Of a stretch of DNA of 64,000 bases, positions 10,521 to 22,357 are shown piece by piece. Location of the stretch: assembly GCF_019175285.1 (NCBI RefSeq), contig NC_056522.1:238926667-238990666 (forward strand), read 5' to 3'. The notes beneath the pieces were generated by a model. It searched no databases and was not told the origin of the DNA. It saw nothing but the letters and a program-made list of their open reading frames with translations. This DNA comes from Sceloporus undulatus. Taxonomy: Eukaryota; Chordata; Lepidosauria; Squamata; Phrynosomatidae. The position numbers were made by a program, and so were the translations under genes. How positions within the stretch are numbered: position 1 is the stretch's first letter; the number at the start of each line of letters is the position of its first letter.

Positions 10521-11407
10521 GGAATGATGATGTTACAGTCATGCGAGGCCTACATTTTGTCAAAATGTTTTTGTTGTCAATTAAGATGACCTGAGGGATA
10601 TCAGAGCAGGCAGAAGCCACTCTCCTCTTTGGCCGCATGGGGACTGCGAGACAATGATAAAAGGCAGACAATGAAATTTCAACTCCAACAAAATAGTAAC
10701 TTCCATTGAGATCCAGCTAGTTTCTGCCCTGTGTGAAGCTTCCTGGCCCTTTCTTTAGACAAAGAACATTGAGTTTTTAACAACGCCTTTGTACTATTAC
10801 ATCTGAAAAAACTAGATGCTGTATAGTAAATCTGCCAAATGTCCCAATGAAAAAGTTTTACCTTTGTGGTAGATAGAATTATTTAAAAAGGGGACACAAA
10901 ACACTGCAGCAACTGTAGGACCATAATATTAATTTCCCACACAAGCAAAAATATGCTTAACATTCTGCAGCCTAGACTCCAATTATATATGAAGAGACGA
11001 ATCCTGGAGGTGGGGTTCAGGAAAGGAAGAGCCGCTAGGGACCACATTGCAAACATCTATAAAGCACATGCTGGATGGCTGTTGTGGGCTCTTCCAACTC
11101 AGTGATTCTAAGTGCATATGAGAGGATGTCCTTGTAATTTATTGTGAACACCTGGATGGCCTGCACAAAGACATGTTTGAGAGATTTCAGGATCTTTTTA
11201 TTTTTTTTATTTTTTCTCTTTTTTTGCATACAATACCAGTCTGGATGATCATTCCTAGATAACAATGAGTAAACGAATAGGGCAGGAAACTCTCCATAAT
11301 AACATTGAGTTGAGGTCAAATTCTGAAAAAATCTTACCAAGATTTTTGGTTACAACAAACCCAAACATTCTGCCCACTACCTTGAACTGTATAACAAAGT
11401 CAAAATA

Positions 11408-11660
11408 CACTGGTACCTCGGGTTACGAAATTAATTCGTTCCGTCATTCCTTTCGTAACCCGAAAATTTCGTAACCCGAAACACTTTTCCGTTAGCACTG
11501 GAAAGCCTATAGCTGCACTTTGCAGCATTTGAATTTCGCGCTGAAATGAATTTTGTAACCCGAAAAATATTTCGTAACCCGAAACAGTTTTTGCCAATCC
11601 AACTTTTTCGTATCCCGGAAATTTCGTAACCCGATCATTTCGTATCCCGAGGCACCAGTG
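11408..11660. mobile_element. Mariner/Tc1-like MITE, second copy
   Basis: Ends CACTGGTACCTCGGGTTACG and its near inverse (GAGGCACCAGTG), flanked by TA (11406-11407, 11661-11662). The interior again repeats TTCGTAACCCGA in both senses. Its centre differs from the 9.6-kb copy, so this is an independent insertion rather than a local duplication. Confidence 0.85.
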
Positions 11661-12751
11661 TATACTTTATTTTCTTCCCAACATATTACTTAGTATAACA
11701 AGGCTTCAGTGCAGTCACCCAGCTACTTTCCAAGCAAAGAAACAAGCTGAAAATTAACAAACATGGGGATCTGATACTTCTTAGTGCTTTCCAGCCTGAT
11801 GTTTAAAAATGAATATCCCTGCACCAAGTATATCTGTCCCATTAAAAGTTGAAGATAGTGTTTTACAGATGAGACATATTTTCTTTCAAACTGATATTAA
11901 ATGAATTGTTTTACAAAGTTTAGTTTTATTTGTGAAATACATACACTTGTTTAACTTTATTGCCCTAAATTGGTTATTTTGAATTTGCATAAGAACAGTT
12001 TATATCAATAAATAGGCATGGGGGCGCTAGGGTTGTCACCCAAAAGGAAAGGGGGGGGCCAGCCTGAAAAAGTTTGGGGACCATGGAGTTAGAGATAACA
12101 GGAAAAGGATGAAACTAATGAATTGTTGCTATGTTGTTAATATTAAGATTTTGGAAGAATAGGTAGAGTGACTTTTAATGAAATCTACAAACTACCACCC
12201 CATCACTCTCCATCCACTTATTTCAGACAAATCTTCCCATGTTAAAATCATTAGTGTTGGGTGAGGCAACTCCTTGACTTATCCTATAAAAGTTCATGCT
12301 CTGTATCTGGATGTGTTCAGTGTTGTAGCATTACAACCTAGCCCTAACACAATTGAACTGGTTATATAAACCACTTTTTCTATATTTTGTACACATTGTA
12401 GTCTGCATAGACTAATCTGCTGCATTATTGTTGGACATCACTAGATGTCTCTGCATTCAAGGAAGAAGAAGACATTACTGATCAAAGCTTGAAGGATTTA
12501 TAATCTGTCTTGTTCATGTGTGCTGTTTAGCTTTACTAAAGTATTGTTGAATAGTTTCTTTTTAGCCAATGCAAGTTTGATTGTTTGATGTGGTTGTTTC
12601 CAAAACAAACCTCTGGCTACTAATAGTATTATACCTTTCATCTAATAATAAATTTACATATGTATTACTTTATGGTGGTTAGCCTGCCAACAAAGTCAGT
12701 GTTAATGCATTTATCCTTCCATCTTAGTGTTCACCAAATTCATTGTGTCTA

Positions 12752-13027
12752 GAGCCTTATTGCACTAGAAAATAATCAGGGGTAAACCCAGCTTTCTCCA
12801 TGCCTTACCGCATGACTTTGTAACACTTAAGTTCTCTTCCCGCGGGAGATGGTCATCAAAGCATGTTTTTTGTTGAAGTGATTTTTTTCCATTAGAAAAA
12901 ACATGTGCTTTTATTATGGTCTCCTGCAGGAAGAGAATTGAAGCGATACGCAGACGTGTGGTAAGGCATGGGGAAAGCCACTACTCTGCTGCTCCACTCC
13001 TACTTTGTTTTCTCGTGCAGTAAGGCA
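12752..13027. mobile_element. Old foldback element next to HACD2 exon 2
   Basis: Left end GCCTTATTGCACTAGAAAA and right end TTTTCTCGTGCAGTAAGGC are inverted copies. Inner arms CATGCCTTACC / GGTAAGGCATGG and AAGTTCTCTTCC / GGAAGAGAATTG also pair. It ends about 70 bp before the exon 2 acceptor and so probably contributes to the branch-point region. Confidence 0.65.
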
Positions 13028-13096
13028 GTGAGCTAGGAGATACTGCACCAAATTGACTAACAAAATATCTCACTATCTCTCTCTCTTTTTTCCTAG

Positions 13097-13214
13097 TTGG
13101 CTTGTTATAGCTGTTGGTTTAGTCAGAGCATATCTCGCCAAGGGTAGTTACCACAATCTATACTATTCAATAGAAAAGCCTCTGAAATTCTTCCAAACTG
13201 CAGCTTTGCTTGAG
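13097..13214 (+). CDS. HACD2: HACD2 coding exon 2
   Basis: Acceptor TTTTTTCCTAG at 13086-13096, donor GAG|GTATGT at 13215. Encodes residues 60-98, [39 protein letters not shown]. It completes the first hydrophobic segment and gives the conserved loop before the second. It completes the split Gly codon from exon 1 and ends on a codon boundary. Confidence 0.97.
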
Positions 13215-13939
13215 GTATGTGTGATATGGGGTGGGTGCCCATCTAAGCATTATTTACTTTAAAAATATTTTTACATTCATTTGCTTCCTGAACTCCTTCA
13301 GTGATTGTCCATTCAGAGCAAGATACAGGTTTAGTTATTTTACATTACCTTTTTTTAAAATAAAAAATTGAATTGTAGATTCATACATAATTCCTATCCC
13401 ACTTCTTGCTACTTTGGGAAGAAGTGAACTATTAAGCTGTGAGCTCCCACCATTATGTGAAGATGAGATCTTATCTCACCTTGTAGCTGTAATCATTTAC
13501 ACCTCCAAGTAAAATCACAGAAGTGCAATACACACACACAAGCCTTGGCCTAGTTCTCTTCTTCATTTCTCTCTCAATTGATGGTCTCACTGGAGAGACT
13601 GTTTTAGTTTGGAAAGCTAAAATTCTGCTCCATTTTTTAAAAATTTTGTTTAGGGGACTATTCCAGGGAAGTATTAATTTTTGAGAATCCAATTGATATC
13701 TAAGAAGGTTTGGATGGATTAAGAATATCTTCCTCTGACAATGTTTCCTCCTGAATGCATAGTGAAACAAAAATGTAGGTTAGAAACATGGCTACTGAAA
13801 AGATGAAATGGACACATGTGACAAATGTCCAGTAGCAGTACTTACCATTGTCCTTGATCATAAAACAGATTGCTATAATAATAAAGCCAAATAAGTTGTT
13901 ATTATTAAGTTATTGATTTAAATGCTCTTTTTGTTTTAG

Positions 13940-13958
13940 ATCCTGCACTGTGCAATAG
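13940..13958 (+). CDS. HACD2: HACD2 coding exon 3 (19-nt microexon)
   Basis: Only 19 nt, ATCCTGCACTGTGCAATAG, between TTTTGTTTTAG and GTAAGCC. Encodes ILHCAI plus one base of the next Gly (residues 99-105). It is required to join exon 2 (..ALLE) to exon 4 (GIVPSS..) in frame and matches the family sequence ALLE-ILHCAIG-IVPSS. Too short for an ORF scan to report. Confidence 0.93.
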
Positions 13959-14867
13959 GTAAGCCTTTGAATTTGTTGTTTGACTAGTGGAATTCCAAAC
14001 TATGATCACCAAAGGATCAAATAAGTGATCTGGTAATATATAATCCAAAAATCAATTTGCATGGTTTGTTTTATAATACTTATTCCTGACTATGACAGCT
14101 AAGTACACTTTGGAGGATATTGGAGCTTTTGCTGAATGATTAACCATAAACAAAGCACAAATAAAGTCTATTTGTGTCATAGGCTGACATTGATTGGTGT
14201 ATTTATCTGCTGTAATGAATGTGTTTTGAGCTGGAATAGCAACTCCACAAACAGTTTCTGCCTATAATTATATCCAGTATATGAGGCACTTAATGTAAAA
14301 TACATCCAGCAATTCTGCTCTTGTCAAAATCAGTCATTGCAAGTTGAATATTCAGTAATCACCCATCCAGATTTGCTATTTACTTTCTGAGGGAAGTGCA
14401 ATTTCAGAAAACTAGGCTGGGTTCTTGAGCTTAAAGGGGGGCATTTGACAAACCAGTTTTTATAAGGACATAGGAATTGCCTTGATGGGTCAAACCAGGT
14501 TGTTTTGGCCAGTACTTGGCATCAGCATCAGTAACCATATACATCTGGGGCATATTGGAAGAAGCAATCTCTTGTTTGTCCCCAGCATCTGATATTCAGG
14601 AGGAAAACTAGTCCTGTATTCTTCAGTTTCATTGCTTACTTTGGTTTTGTTTGCATGTATCACTAAAGTGACTAAACTATGATGTAGTGTTAGAACCAAA
14701 ATGCAGCCAGCCTCTGGTTTGTATGCTCCCATTTCTTTCCCCAGTTTTGTTGTCAGAAGACTGTCCCTCTCTTAGTCATTTCCAGATCATATTTCTATAA
14801 AACACAATAGAACTTTTATAAGGCACTCAACCAAAGGATATTTATCAATCCTAAATTGTCTTTACAG

Positions 14868-14956
14868 GGATTGTTCCTTCCTCTGTTGTACTGACTACTT
14901 TCCAGGTGATGTCAAGAGTTTTTCTGACTTGGGCTGTAACCCATAGTGTAAAAGAG
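14868..14956 (+). CDS. HACD2: HACD2 coding exon 4
   Basis: Acceptor TTTACAG at 14861-14867, donor GAG|GTAAGT. Encodes residues 105-134, [19 protein letters not shown] then [11 protein letters not shown], a conserved membrane-associated segment of the dehydratase. The exon ends on a codon boundary. Confidence 0.96.
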
Positions 14957-16154
14957 GTAAGTTAAAAGAAAAGGAGTGACCACTTCTTGTTTAAATCTTT
15001 GGACTCTTTGGATATCTCTTGTCCTTCTATACTGGGTCCACAATGTATGTTCTATGTTGACATCTCTGCATGAGTTATTTATGTGACATCAGTTCTGAAT
15101 TCACATTTATGAGGGACTAAACCTTATTACCCCTGTATGGTATTTCCTTACCAGTTCTATTCTGTAGAGGGGAAGAGTTCCTTGGGCAAACATCCTTTGT
15201 GTGGAAAGAAGCATTATGTGGGATTGAATCTGGCTAGATGTGCAGTATATGAATGATAAATTATATTACCCATTTCTCCCGAGATTCAGTCTGGTATATA
15301 CACCTGGAATTCATTATTCTCATATTACTATAGCTAAAATGTGAGTCAGAAGATCTTTTCAACACCTGAGCAATAAAACTAGCAAGAACTGGACTGCATA
15401 GCATCAGGTTGCAAAAATTAGGGTTGCAGATGTGATATTTATTTTGCACTGGGAGATAGGTGAAGGGGCGAAGTTCTGATAAATAATTTATCAATAAATG
15501 TAAATACAGTTATTTTTTCTATGAAAGATGAACATAACCTGAATTGTTATGAAAGTTGTTTTTTTTCCCCCTCCCTTTTTTCTGAAGTGGTGTGTACATG
15601 CCTGACTCCTTGAAGAAATTCAGGTATTATGGATTTTGTAAGACCTGACATGTGGATGCATGAGTAGTGTGTTTGGTCTCTTGAGTCAAAACATTTCATA
15701 TACTTTCAGATTCTTGAATTAGAAATTCTTAATAATCTCTTTGTTTGGATTTTTCATGGAACTAACTAATTCTTGAAGAAGAAAAAATTGTCTTTCATAA
15801 ATTTTGGTCAGTCTAATCAAATCCTTACCTGATTTAGTATCTCAGATGTCAATGTTACTCATAATATGCCTTCTCTTATGACTTCCTGAAGTGTAGTGCC
15901 TAACGTTTAATTGCATGAGGTAGCTCAGTAGTGTCTGAAGATTGTGCTTGCTCTTCTTCCTAGGTTGTTAGCATGTTGTAGCCTGGCTGCTTCTTGACTT
16001 CTGAAATTTCCTTAACTGAGAACAGGTCTCCAAAACTTCAGATTGAATATTGCTCTCCTGCCTTTGTGTAGTGAAGGAGAAAGTAGAGCTGGTGGCAAAA
16101 CAAAAACAAATTAGTGAATAAAGCTCTCAAAATAGCAAGTAATCTTGCCTGCAT

Positions 16155-16505
16155 TACTTTGGTAAAAGGTAAAGACATTCCCTTGACAAGATTGTCTAGT
16201 CGTGTCCAACTATAGGGGGTGGTGTTCATCTTCATTAGTAAGTCGAGGGAGCCAGTGTTGTCAAAGACAGCTCCGTGGTCATGTGGCCAGCATGACTGCA
16301 CAGAACGCTATTACTTTCCTACTGAAGTGGTACATATTTATCTACTTGCACTTTTTACACGCTTTCGAACTGCTAGGTTGGCAGAAGCTGTGACTAGTGA
16401 TGGGAGCTTACTCGGTCACACAGCACTTGGGTCTTGAACTGTCAACCTGCCAACCTTGCAGTTTTCAGAGCCAACATCTTAACTGTTGAGCCACCGTGTC
16501 TCTTC
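16155..16505 (-). mobile_element. tRNA-derived SINE, minus copy (GTAAAGGT... family)
   Basis: Minus-strand copy. The tRNA-like head is at the right (ACATCTTAACTGTTGAGCCA), and the body has CATGTGGCCAGCATGACTG and TTTCGAACTGCTAGGTTGGC. The end AAAAGGTAAAGACATTCCC is at the left. A plus copy of the same family follows 140 bp downstream. Confidence 0.75.
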
Positions 16506-16647
16506 ATTTCCCCCTAAATCAGTATTGGCAAGCGGGGAGGGGGGGGAGATTCTGTTGATGGGATCCTAATACAGCCAGCACGTCCTACCATGCCTGTTGA
16601 AAGCAGTCCACCTTTGTTTTTAAAGATCAGTAACAAATTAATGTGAG

Positions 16648-16985
16648 GGATGCAGTGACTTAGTGGTTAAGACGCCAATTCTAACAATTGTAAGATTGGG
16701 AGGTTGGCAGTTCAAGGCCCCAGTGCTGCATGATGAGGTGAGCTCCTGTTACTAGTCCCAGGTTCTGGCAACCCAGCAGTTTGAAAGCATGCAAATGCAA
16801 GTAGATAAATAGGTACCACTTTGGTGGGAAGGTAACAGTGTTCGGTGCAGTCATGCTGGCCACATGGCCACTGGAGTTATCTTCAGACAATGCTGGCTCT
16901 TCAGCTTAGTAAGAGAGATGAGCACTGCCCCCTACAGTTGGTTTTGACTAGACGTTCATGTCAAGGGACTACCTTTACCTTTAAC
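16648..16985 (+). mobile_element. tRNA-derived SINE, plus copy of the same family
   Basis: Head GACTTAGTGGTTAAGACGCC, body GGCAACCCAGCAGTTTGAAA and CATGCTGGCCACATGGCCAC, end GGGACTACCTTTACCTTTA. With the copy at 16155-16505 it makes a divergent inverted pair in HACD2 intron 4. Confidence 0.75.
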
Positions 16986-17068
16986 AAATTAATGTATTGG
17001 TAATTTTTAAGTCGGCAAGATTGCCTTTTGTTGTCTGAGAGCCTTGGTCATTGCTTCGGTTATGTAAG

Positions 17069-17291
17069 TACAGTGGACTCTTCCCATCTGCATGGATTCA
17101 GTTTTGGGTCCTTGCACAGATGGCAAAAAACATGAAAAGTCATGCCCTTATTATTCAGTGGTGGTAATGTATATGCAGACACATCAGCATGTGTGTATGC
17201 ATGCGCCACCATTGAATAATATGGGGAGTGCCAGTACACAGACAATCAAATCCACTGATCGCCAGTCTGCCAATATAAAGGGACCACTGTA
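17069..17291. mobile_element. Mariner/pogo-like MITE
   Basis: Starts TACAGTGGACTCTTCCC and ends AAAGGGACCACTGTA: inverted ends with TA at each side. The interior is partly palindromic (CCATTGAATAAT and ATTATTCAGTGG). Relatives are at 20504-20705, 28135-28371 and 49008-49232. Confidence 0.7.
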
Positions 17292-18956
17292 TGTACAGTA
17301 CATACACATGCCGATGTGTCTGTCTTCCTCTGTATATTGGTGTGATGTCAGCCTTCTAAAGAACAGTTTGTTTTAGACATTGTTGTGCTGTCAAATGTTT
17401 AATCAAAATGTGAACATGTACACGGCAGGCTTTCTCATCTTTCTGCATTCTGATGGAATTATCACTTGTTCTTTAGTATTGTCTTCTGTAATTACAAGAT
17501 TTTCTCTTGATGGTGGGTCATCTGTGAAAGAAAGCATTCTTCTTGTCAGCTATAGATAGAAAGTTATCTGCTTGTGGGGAGATGGTTATGTTTCATTTTA
17601 AGTGGTAAGTTACTTGTCAGTCTAATAGCATTGATAATTTAACACCTTTACCAAGAGTCCTGGTAAAGTCTTAACAGCTGTAGTTTCTATTAATATTGTA
17701 CGCAGTTTTCCAAGCAGTAGACTGTCTAAAACTCTGTTGTTTTTTTCTCAACAGAAAATTGCTAAACTGAATATATAAATAAATACTTTTGAAATGGCCA
17801 GTAGGTGTCACTAAATCCTATGTTATATATGATTTTTACAAAACTGATGTGTGATAAGGGCCGAAGTACTGTATACTTGATGCCAAGAGTGTGTGCTTTT
17901 CTTTTCAAAAAATTAATAGGAAAAAAAATCAGGGAGTGCATACTGAATCAGGACTGAGAGGAGGTTAAAGAGACTATAGTAGCGTTTTTTCCCCTGTCAC
18001 AGACTGCATCTCAAAGATGGTGATTTTTATTAGCAGAGCACACACTTAAACCCTTCTGCTTACTATTCAGGTTTTTAAAACCTTATGCAACACTGAAAAC
18101 AGCATATTTAATTTATGCAGTTAAGCATCATCATGTTCATTCGATATAGGCTTCCCTTATATCAGTATTGGGATTCTCTCCCCCCCCCCCCCCGGCACAA
18201 TGATTTGGTATTCTTTTCAGCTTCATCAAATATACTATATAGCTGTAGTAGTGTAAGGATTAGAATTCATTAATTCAAGAACAATTCAGAATTGTTCTAC
18301 TAAATTAGGATGCTCAAAATATGAATGCCATTTGGGACTAGATTGCAGAATAAAAGTTAATAGCTGGAAATTCAAATGAAAAAGCAGTGTCAAATATTTG
18401 TTCATAAGGCAAAATTGGTAATATTCTGCCATACATCTATCTTGTTATATAATGAGTCTATTTTTGCAGGCTGAGAACTGAAACATAGTTACAGCCTTGT
18501 CATCTGAGCTGGCTAGCATTGATTTTTCTGAACCAGCTTTATATTTGATGCTCCATGTGTGTATATATGTATGTGCGCGTGTATGTGTGTAATAGCAAGA
18601 GAAAGAAAGTGAAAGTTCACATGCAGTAATACCTAAAACAAGTGTGCTTTCACACAATGTATGGAATTGCTGTGGTTCCTTTACTTTCGTGGGACATCTC
18701 TGTGTCATCTTGCAACCACAGCCATCCTTTGTTTTCCATTTGAGTCTTCTGTCTTTTTCATATTGTTGAAGAGCAGCACTGTTGGGGACTCCATGGCACT
18801 GAAGTCACATGATTACAAACCACTGTCTCAGAACCAACAGACAGATGTCCAGAAGCATCAGCAACGGTTCTAAAAAGTTACACAGGCTGTGTACTGACAT
18901 TTAGACCAAGTCTGTAAAATTTTGAACAGCCAGTCTGTGAAAAATGGAAGCAAAAT

Positions 18957-19325
18957 CACTGAGACCACAAAGGCTGTCCGGTCTAACCCTTGCCATACAC
19001 AATCAAAACTCAACAGATGGCCATCTCTTACTGTCAGGAAGCTCTTCGTAATGTTGAAGTGGAATTTCTTTTCCTGTAGTTTGAATCCATTGCTTCATAT
19101 CCTAGTCTCTAGAGCAGCAGAAAACAAATTTGCTCCTTCTTCAATATGACATCCCTTCAAACATTTAAACATGACTATCATTACCTCATGGGAAACATAC
19201 CCAGCTCTCTAGGCCATTTTTCATAGGCACAGTTTCCAGGCCTCTCTCCATTTTGGTCATCCTCCTCTGGACATGCGCCAGCTTGCCAACATCCTTCTTG
19301 TATCATGGAGTCCAGACACAGACAT
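18957..19325 (-). mobile_element. CR1-type LINE 3' fragment
   Basis: Reverse-orientation CR1: ACAGATGGCCATCTCTTACT, CTCTTCGTAATGTTGAAGTG, CCATTTTGGTCATCCTCCTC and CACAGACATTTC. This gives the ORF2 end and the UTR, heavily diverged. Confidence 0.75.
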
Positions 19326-19389
19326 TTCTTTGTGTGTTGTTTTATGTATTATTAAATGCCTGGATCTGAATGTTCTTTAAAGGTTCCTG

Positions 19390-20115
19390 GATCATGGATT
19401 GACAAGGGGAAACTTTGTGGGAAAGGATCTTGAAACAGTAGTACACGCACTGGTAACCTCTCGCTTAGATTTCTGCAATGCGCTCTACATGGGGCTACCT
19501 TTGTACCAGGTTTGGAAGCTTCAACTAGTTCAAAATGCTGCAGCCAGATTGGTCGCCAGAATTTCAGGGTCGGGCCACATAACACCTGTATTAAAATCTC
19601 TTCACTGGCTGCCAATTAGCTTCCGGGCTCAATACAAAGTGTTGGTTATTACCTATAAAGCCCTATATGGCTTGGTCCCAAGTTACTTGAGGGAACGCCT
19701 CTCCCTACACAATCCGCCCTGCACTCTCAGAACATCAGGGAAGTACATACTTGAGTACCCCAAGGTGAGACTGGAAACAACTCACCAAAGGACATTTACA
19801 GCGGTAGCTCCGATGTGTTGGAATAAACTTCCGGAAGAGATCCGACTTAGTCCTACTTTAAATGTTTTTAGGAAATCGCTGAAAACCTATTTCTTCCGTC
19901 TTGCATACCTTCCTGACTCTTTTTAGAGGAATCATCCCTTACCAGAAGTTACCTCAAGATGTTTGACCTGCGATTAAGATATTTAAGATTGTTTCTTATG
20001 ATGTTTTAAAATGTTTTATACGAATTATATTAGATTTGTAATGCTATTTGATATGTTGTAAACCGCTTTGATCATGCTGGAAGAGCGGTATATAAAGCTT
20101 TTATTATTTATTACT
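19390..20115 (+). mobile_element. L2-like LINE 3' end with open reverse-transcriptase tail
   Basis: Unusually intact open frame (about 19399-19926, 175 codons) encoding the C-terminal part of a non-LTR reverse transcriptase: HALVTSRLDFCNALYMGLP, LQLVQNAAARLVARISGS, HITPVLKSLHWLPISFRA, and MCWNKLPEEIRL near the end. It is followed by a 3' UTR ending GTAAACCGCTTTGATCATGC, GAGCGGTATATAAAGC and an ATT-rich tail. The open frame suggests a recent, 5'-truncated insertion in HACD2 intron 4. The L2-versus-other CR1-superfamily assignment is from memory. Confidence 0.8.
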
Positions 20116-20503
20116 GTGCAGAATTCATGTTGCATTTAATTCTAAAAATGGAGTGGGAATTGTGTGGACCTCCAGATGTAGCTCAACTGTATTTCCCAAC
20201 ATTCACCATTAGCTATGCTGGTAATGGCTGTTGCCTCTTGTTGTAGTTCAAAAGCTTCGAAAGGGCCTTGTGATCCCCACTCCAGGTGCACATAGCCTTG
20301 ATCCCATGGCATATGAACAGGCCAGTCCGATAGGAACTGACCATTGAATTAGCATCCCTGCAAGAACATTGTGGGAGAAAGTCCGTATGATTAGCCTCTG
20401 CTCCCAGTGTTGGGTCCTTTAACATTTACCTCGGCTACCGGAAAATGCAAGAGTAAAAGGATTCCTTGGAATGTCAGTTATAGGGAATGTTCTTCAAGCA
20501 AAG

Positions 20504-20705
20504 TACAGTTGACCCTTCTGATTCATGAGGGATCTGTTCTGAACACCTCCACCACCACCACCACCCCGCAAATCGGAAAACCCATAAATATTAGAGCCCC
20601 GTTGTTTTTAATGGATGCACACACCATTTTGTCCCTCTGGCTTCCCTTCTGTAGAAATTCAAAACCGTGAACGGGAAGTCAGCGAATCCGGTGGGATGAC
20701 TGTAT
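20504..20705. mobile_element. Mariner/pogo-like MITE
   Basis: Starts TACAGTTGACCCTTCTGATT and ends GGTGGGATGACTGTA. The inside has a CCACCACCACC microsatellite and AAATCGGAAAACCCATAAAT. Same family type as 28135-28371. Confidence 0.65.
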
Positions 20706-20814
20706 TCATAGCAGGCAATCTGGACACAAGCACTTCCTTAAACTATTGTCATATTAACTAAGATCAACTTCTTGGGGCATGTGAATTGAAGAGGATTTCT
20801 TCACAATATATTTT

Positions 20815-21045
20815 AATATGTAATCTTGTCAGGGAGGCTTTTAGATTGGGTGTGTACTCTAATTATATTTTTTAACTTTTGTATGTTTTATATAATTTTA
20901 TACTGTTTTTAGCTATATGATTTTAATTGTTATTAATTTTTTGTTGTAAAGTTTTAAACTATTTTATCTGTGAGCTGCCTTGGGTCCCTTTCCGGGAGAA
21001 AGATGGCATAGAAATAAAATTAATAGAACGAATGAACAAACAAAC
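20815..21045 (+). mobile_element. LINE 3' UTR tail
   Basis: Ends GTGAGCTGCCTTGGGTCCC, GGAGAAAGATGGCATAGAAA, TAAAATTAATAG and an AAC-rich tail. This is the classic 3' end of a CR1/L2-group LINE in reptiles, strongly 5' truncated. Confidence 0.65.
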
Positions 21046-21368
21046 AAACATTCAGGGGTTATCATTTACAGGGATTGTCATTCTTATTTTATACCTTTAT
21101 TTAAATGCAATCTTGTAACCGTTTTTTTTTTTAATCATTCACAACTAGAGAAGAACTTAGTATGTTTTTTAAAAGGGGGAAAGTTGTCTGGCTGTGTGTG
21201 CTCATACTGAGATTATTTGGAATGACCACTGACCTATGGCCTCCATCTGCCCAGGTCTATGACATGTATCGCACCTGCTTGGGGATGGAGGGTATAAGCA
21301 TGGACTTGCATCTTTAACAAGTGATTATTGATTTTGAAATTTTCAGCAACTTCATTTTTCTCATACAG

Positions 21369-21490
21369 GTGCAAAGTGAAGACAGTGTTCTCCTCTTTGT
21401 CGTTGGCTGGACAATCACAGAGATTATCCGTTACTCCTTTTATACATTCAGCTTATTAAACCATCTCCCTTACCTCATTAAATGGGCCAG
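21369..21490 (+). CDS. HACD2: HACD2 coding exon 5
   Basis: Acceptor CTCATACAG, donor GCCAG|GTAAAG. Encodes residues 135-174 plus two bases of Arg175: [20 protein letters not shown] then [20 protein letters not shown]. This is a membrane segment followed by the conserved RYSFY motif that leads into the catalytic segment in exon 6. Confidence 0.97.
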
Positions 21491-21666
21491 GTAAAGACAT
21501 TAAACTTAATCAGTTCATGAGAAACTACATCTGAAAGAGAATATTGTTCCTAGTAAAATCAGTCGTTTGCTAGTAAGGAAAGGTAGTATTAACAAATGCA
21601 AAACACCTAAACCAAACTACCGTTTGATTCATAGGCTGAAGCTCAGCACCAGAAATAATTATATAT

Positions 21667-22236
21667 GGCGGGTTACACACCGCCATTAAAGTACGGAGTC
21701 AGTCCGTACTAGGGTTAGGGAGGGCCGGGTCTTCCCAACCCCCCTAACCCTAGTACGGACTGGGTCCGTACAAAAATGGCAGCCCCCCTTTCACATGGGG
21801 GCCGCCATGACGACGTCACAACCGCGCCGCCTCTATACGGGGCGGCACGGATGTGACGTCGGTCCGCGCCAGGGCGCTTAGTGCACCCTTTCCGCGGACC
21901 AGGAAGGAGCTCCGTTTCTGAGCTCCTTCCTGGTTTGCGGCGCCGCTTTGCCTCACTGGGTGCAGCCTTCAGACAGCTGCGCCCAGCGAAGCAAGGGAGA
22001 AAGGGGCCAAGCGGCCCCTTTCTCCTTCTCCCCGCCGCTGCGGGGTGTCCTTGGGGCTTGAAGCCCCAAGGACACCCCTTTTCAGGCTGCGGGGAAGCGG
22101 CGTTTTGCCGCTTCCCCGCAGCCTGAAAAGCGGCGGGTCAGGGCCTCAGCGGCTGCTGTTCTAGCAGCTGAGGCCCCGATACACCGGGGAAAGGGGCGGG
22201 TACAGCTCGCCCCAAATGGGCGGTCTGTAACCCGCC
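21667..22236. mobile_element. GC-rich 570-bp foldback element made of serial hairpins
   Basis: Terminal inverted repeats GGCGGGTTACACACCGCC and (complement) GGCGGTCTGTAACCCGCC, flanked by TATAT on both sides. Internally it is a chain of inverted repeats: 21691-21771, 21812-21860, 21861-21900, 21898-21934, 21996-22025, 22042-22078 (18-bp arms, 1-nt loop), 22079-22129 (23-bp perfect arms) and 22142-22176. Very high GC and CpG inside an AT-rich intron. No ORF of note. A worn relative is at 31904-32424. The superfamily is unclear. Confidence 0.8.
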
Positions 22237-22357
22237 TATATTATTGAAGTTGTTAATACTCTCCTACAGAAGGGACCACTTATAGTATCAGATGCACTTG
22301 AATGAATTTTGCTATCTCCTACACCAAAGCACTGTCCAATTTTCCCAGTTCCTATAA

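Noticed and set aside
21700-21760. TTAGGG-like motif suggesting an interstitial telomere repeat
   Set aside because: Only one or two units, and they are part of a hairpin arm in a transposon.
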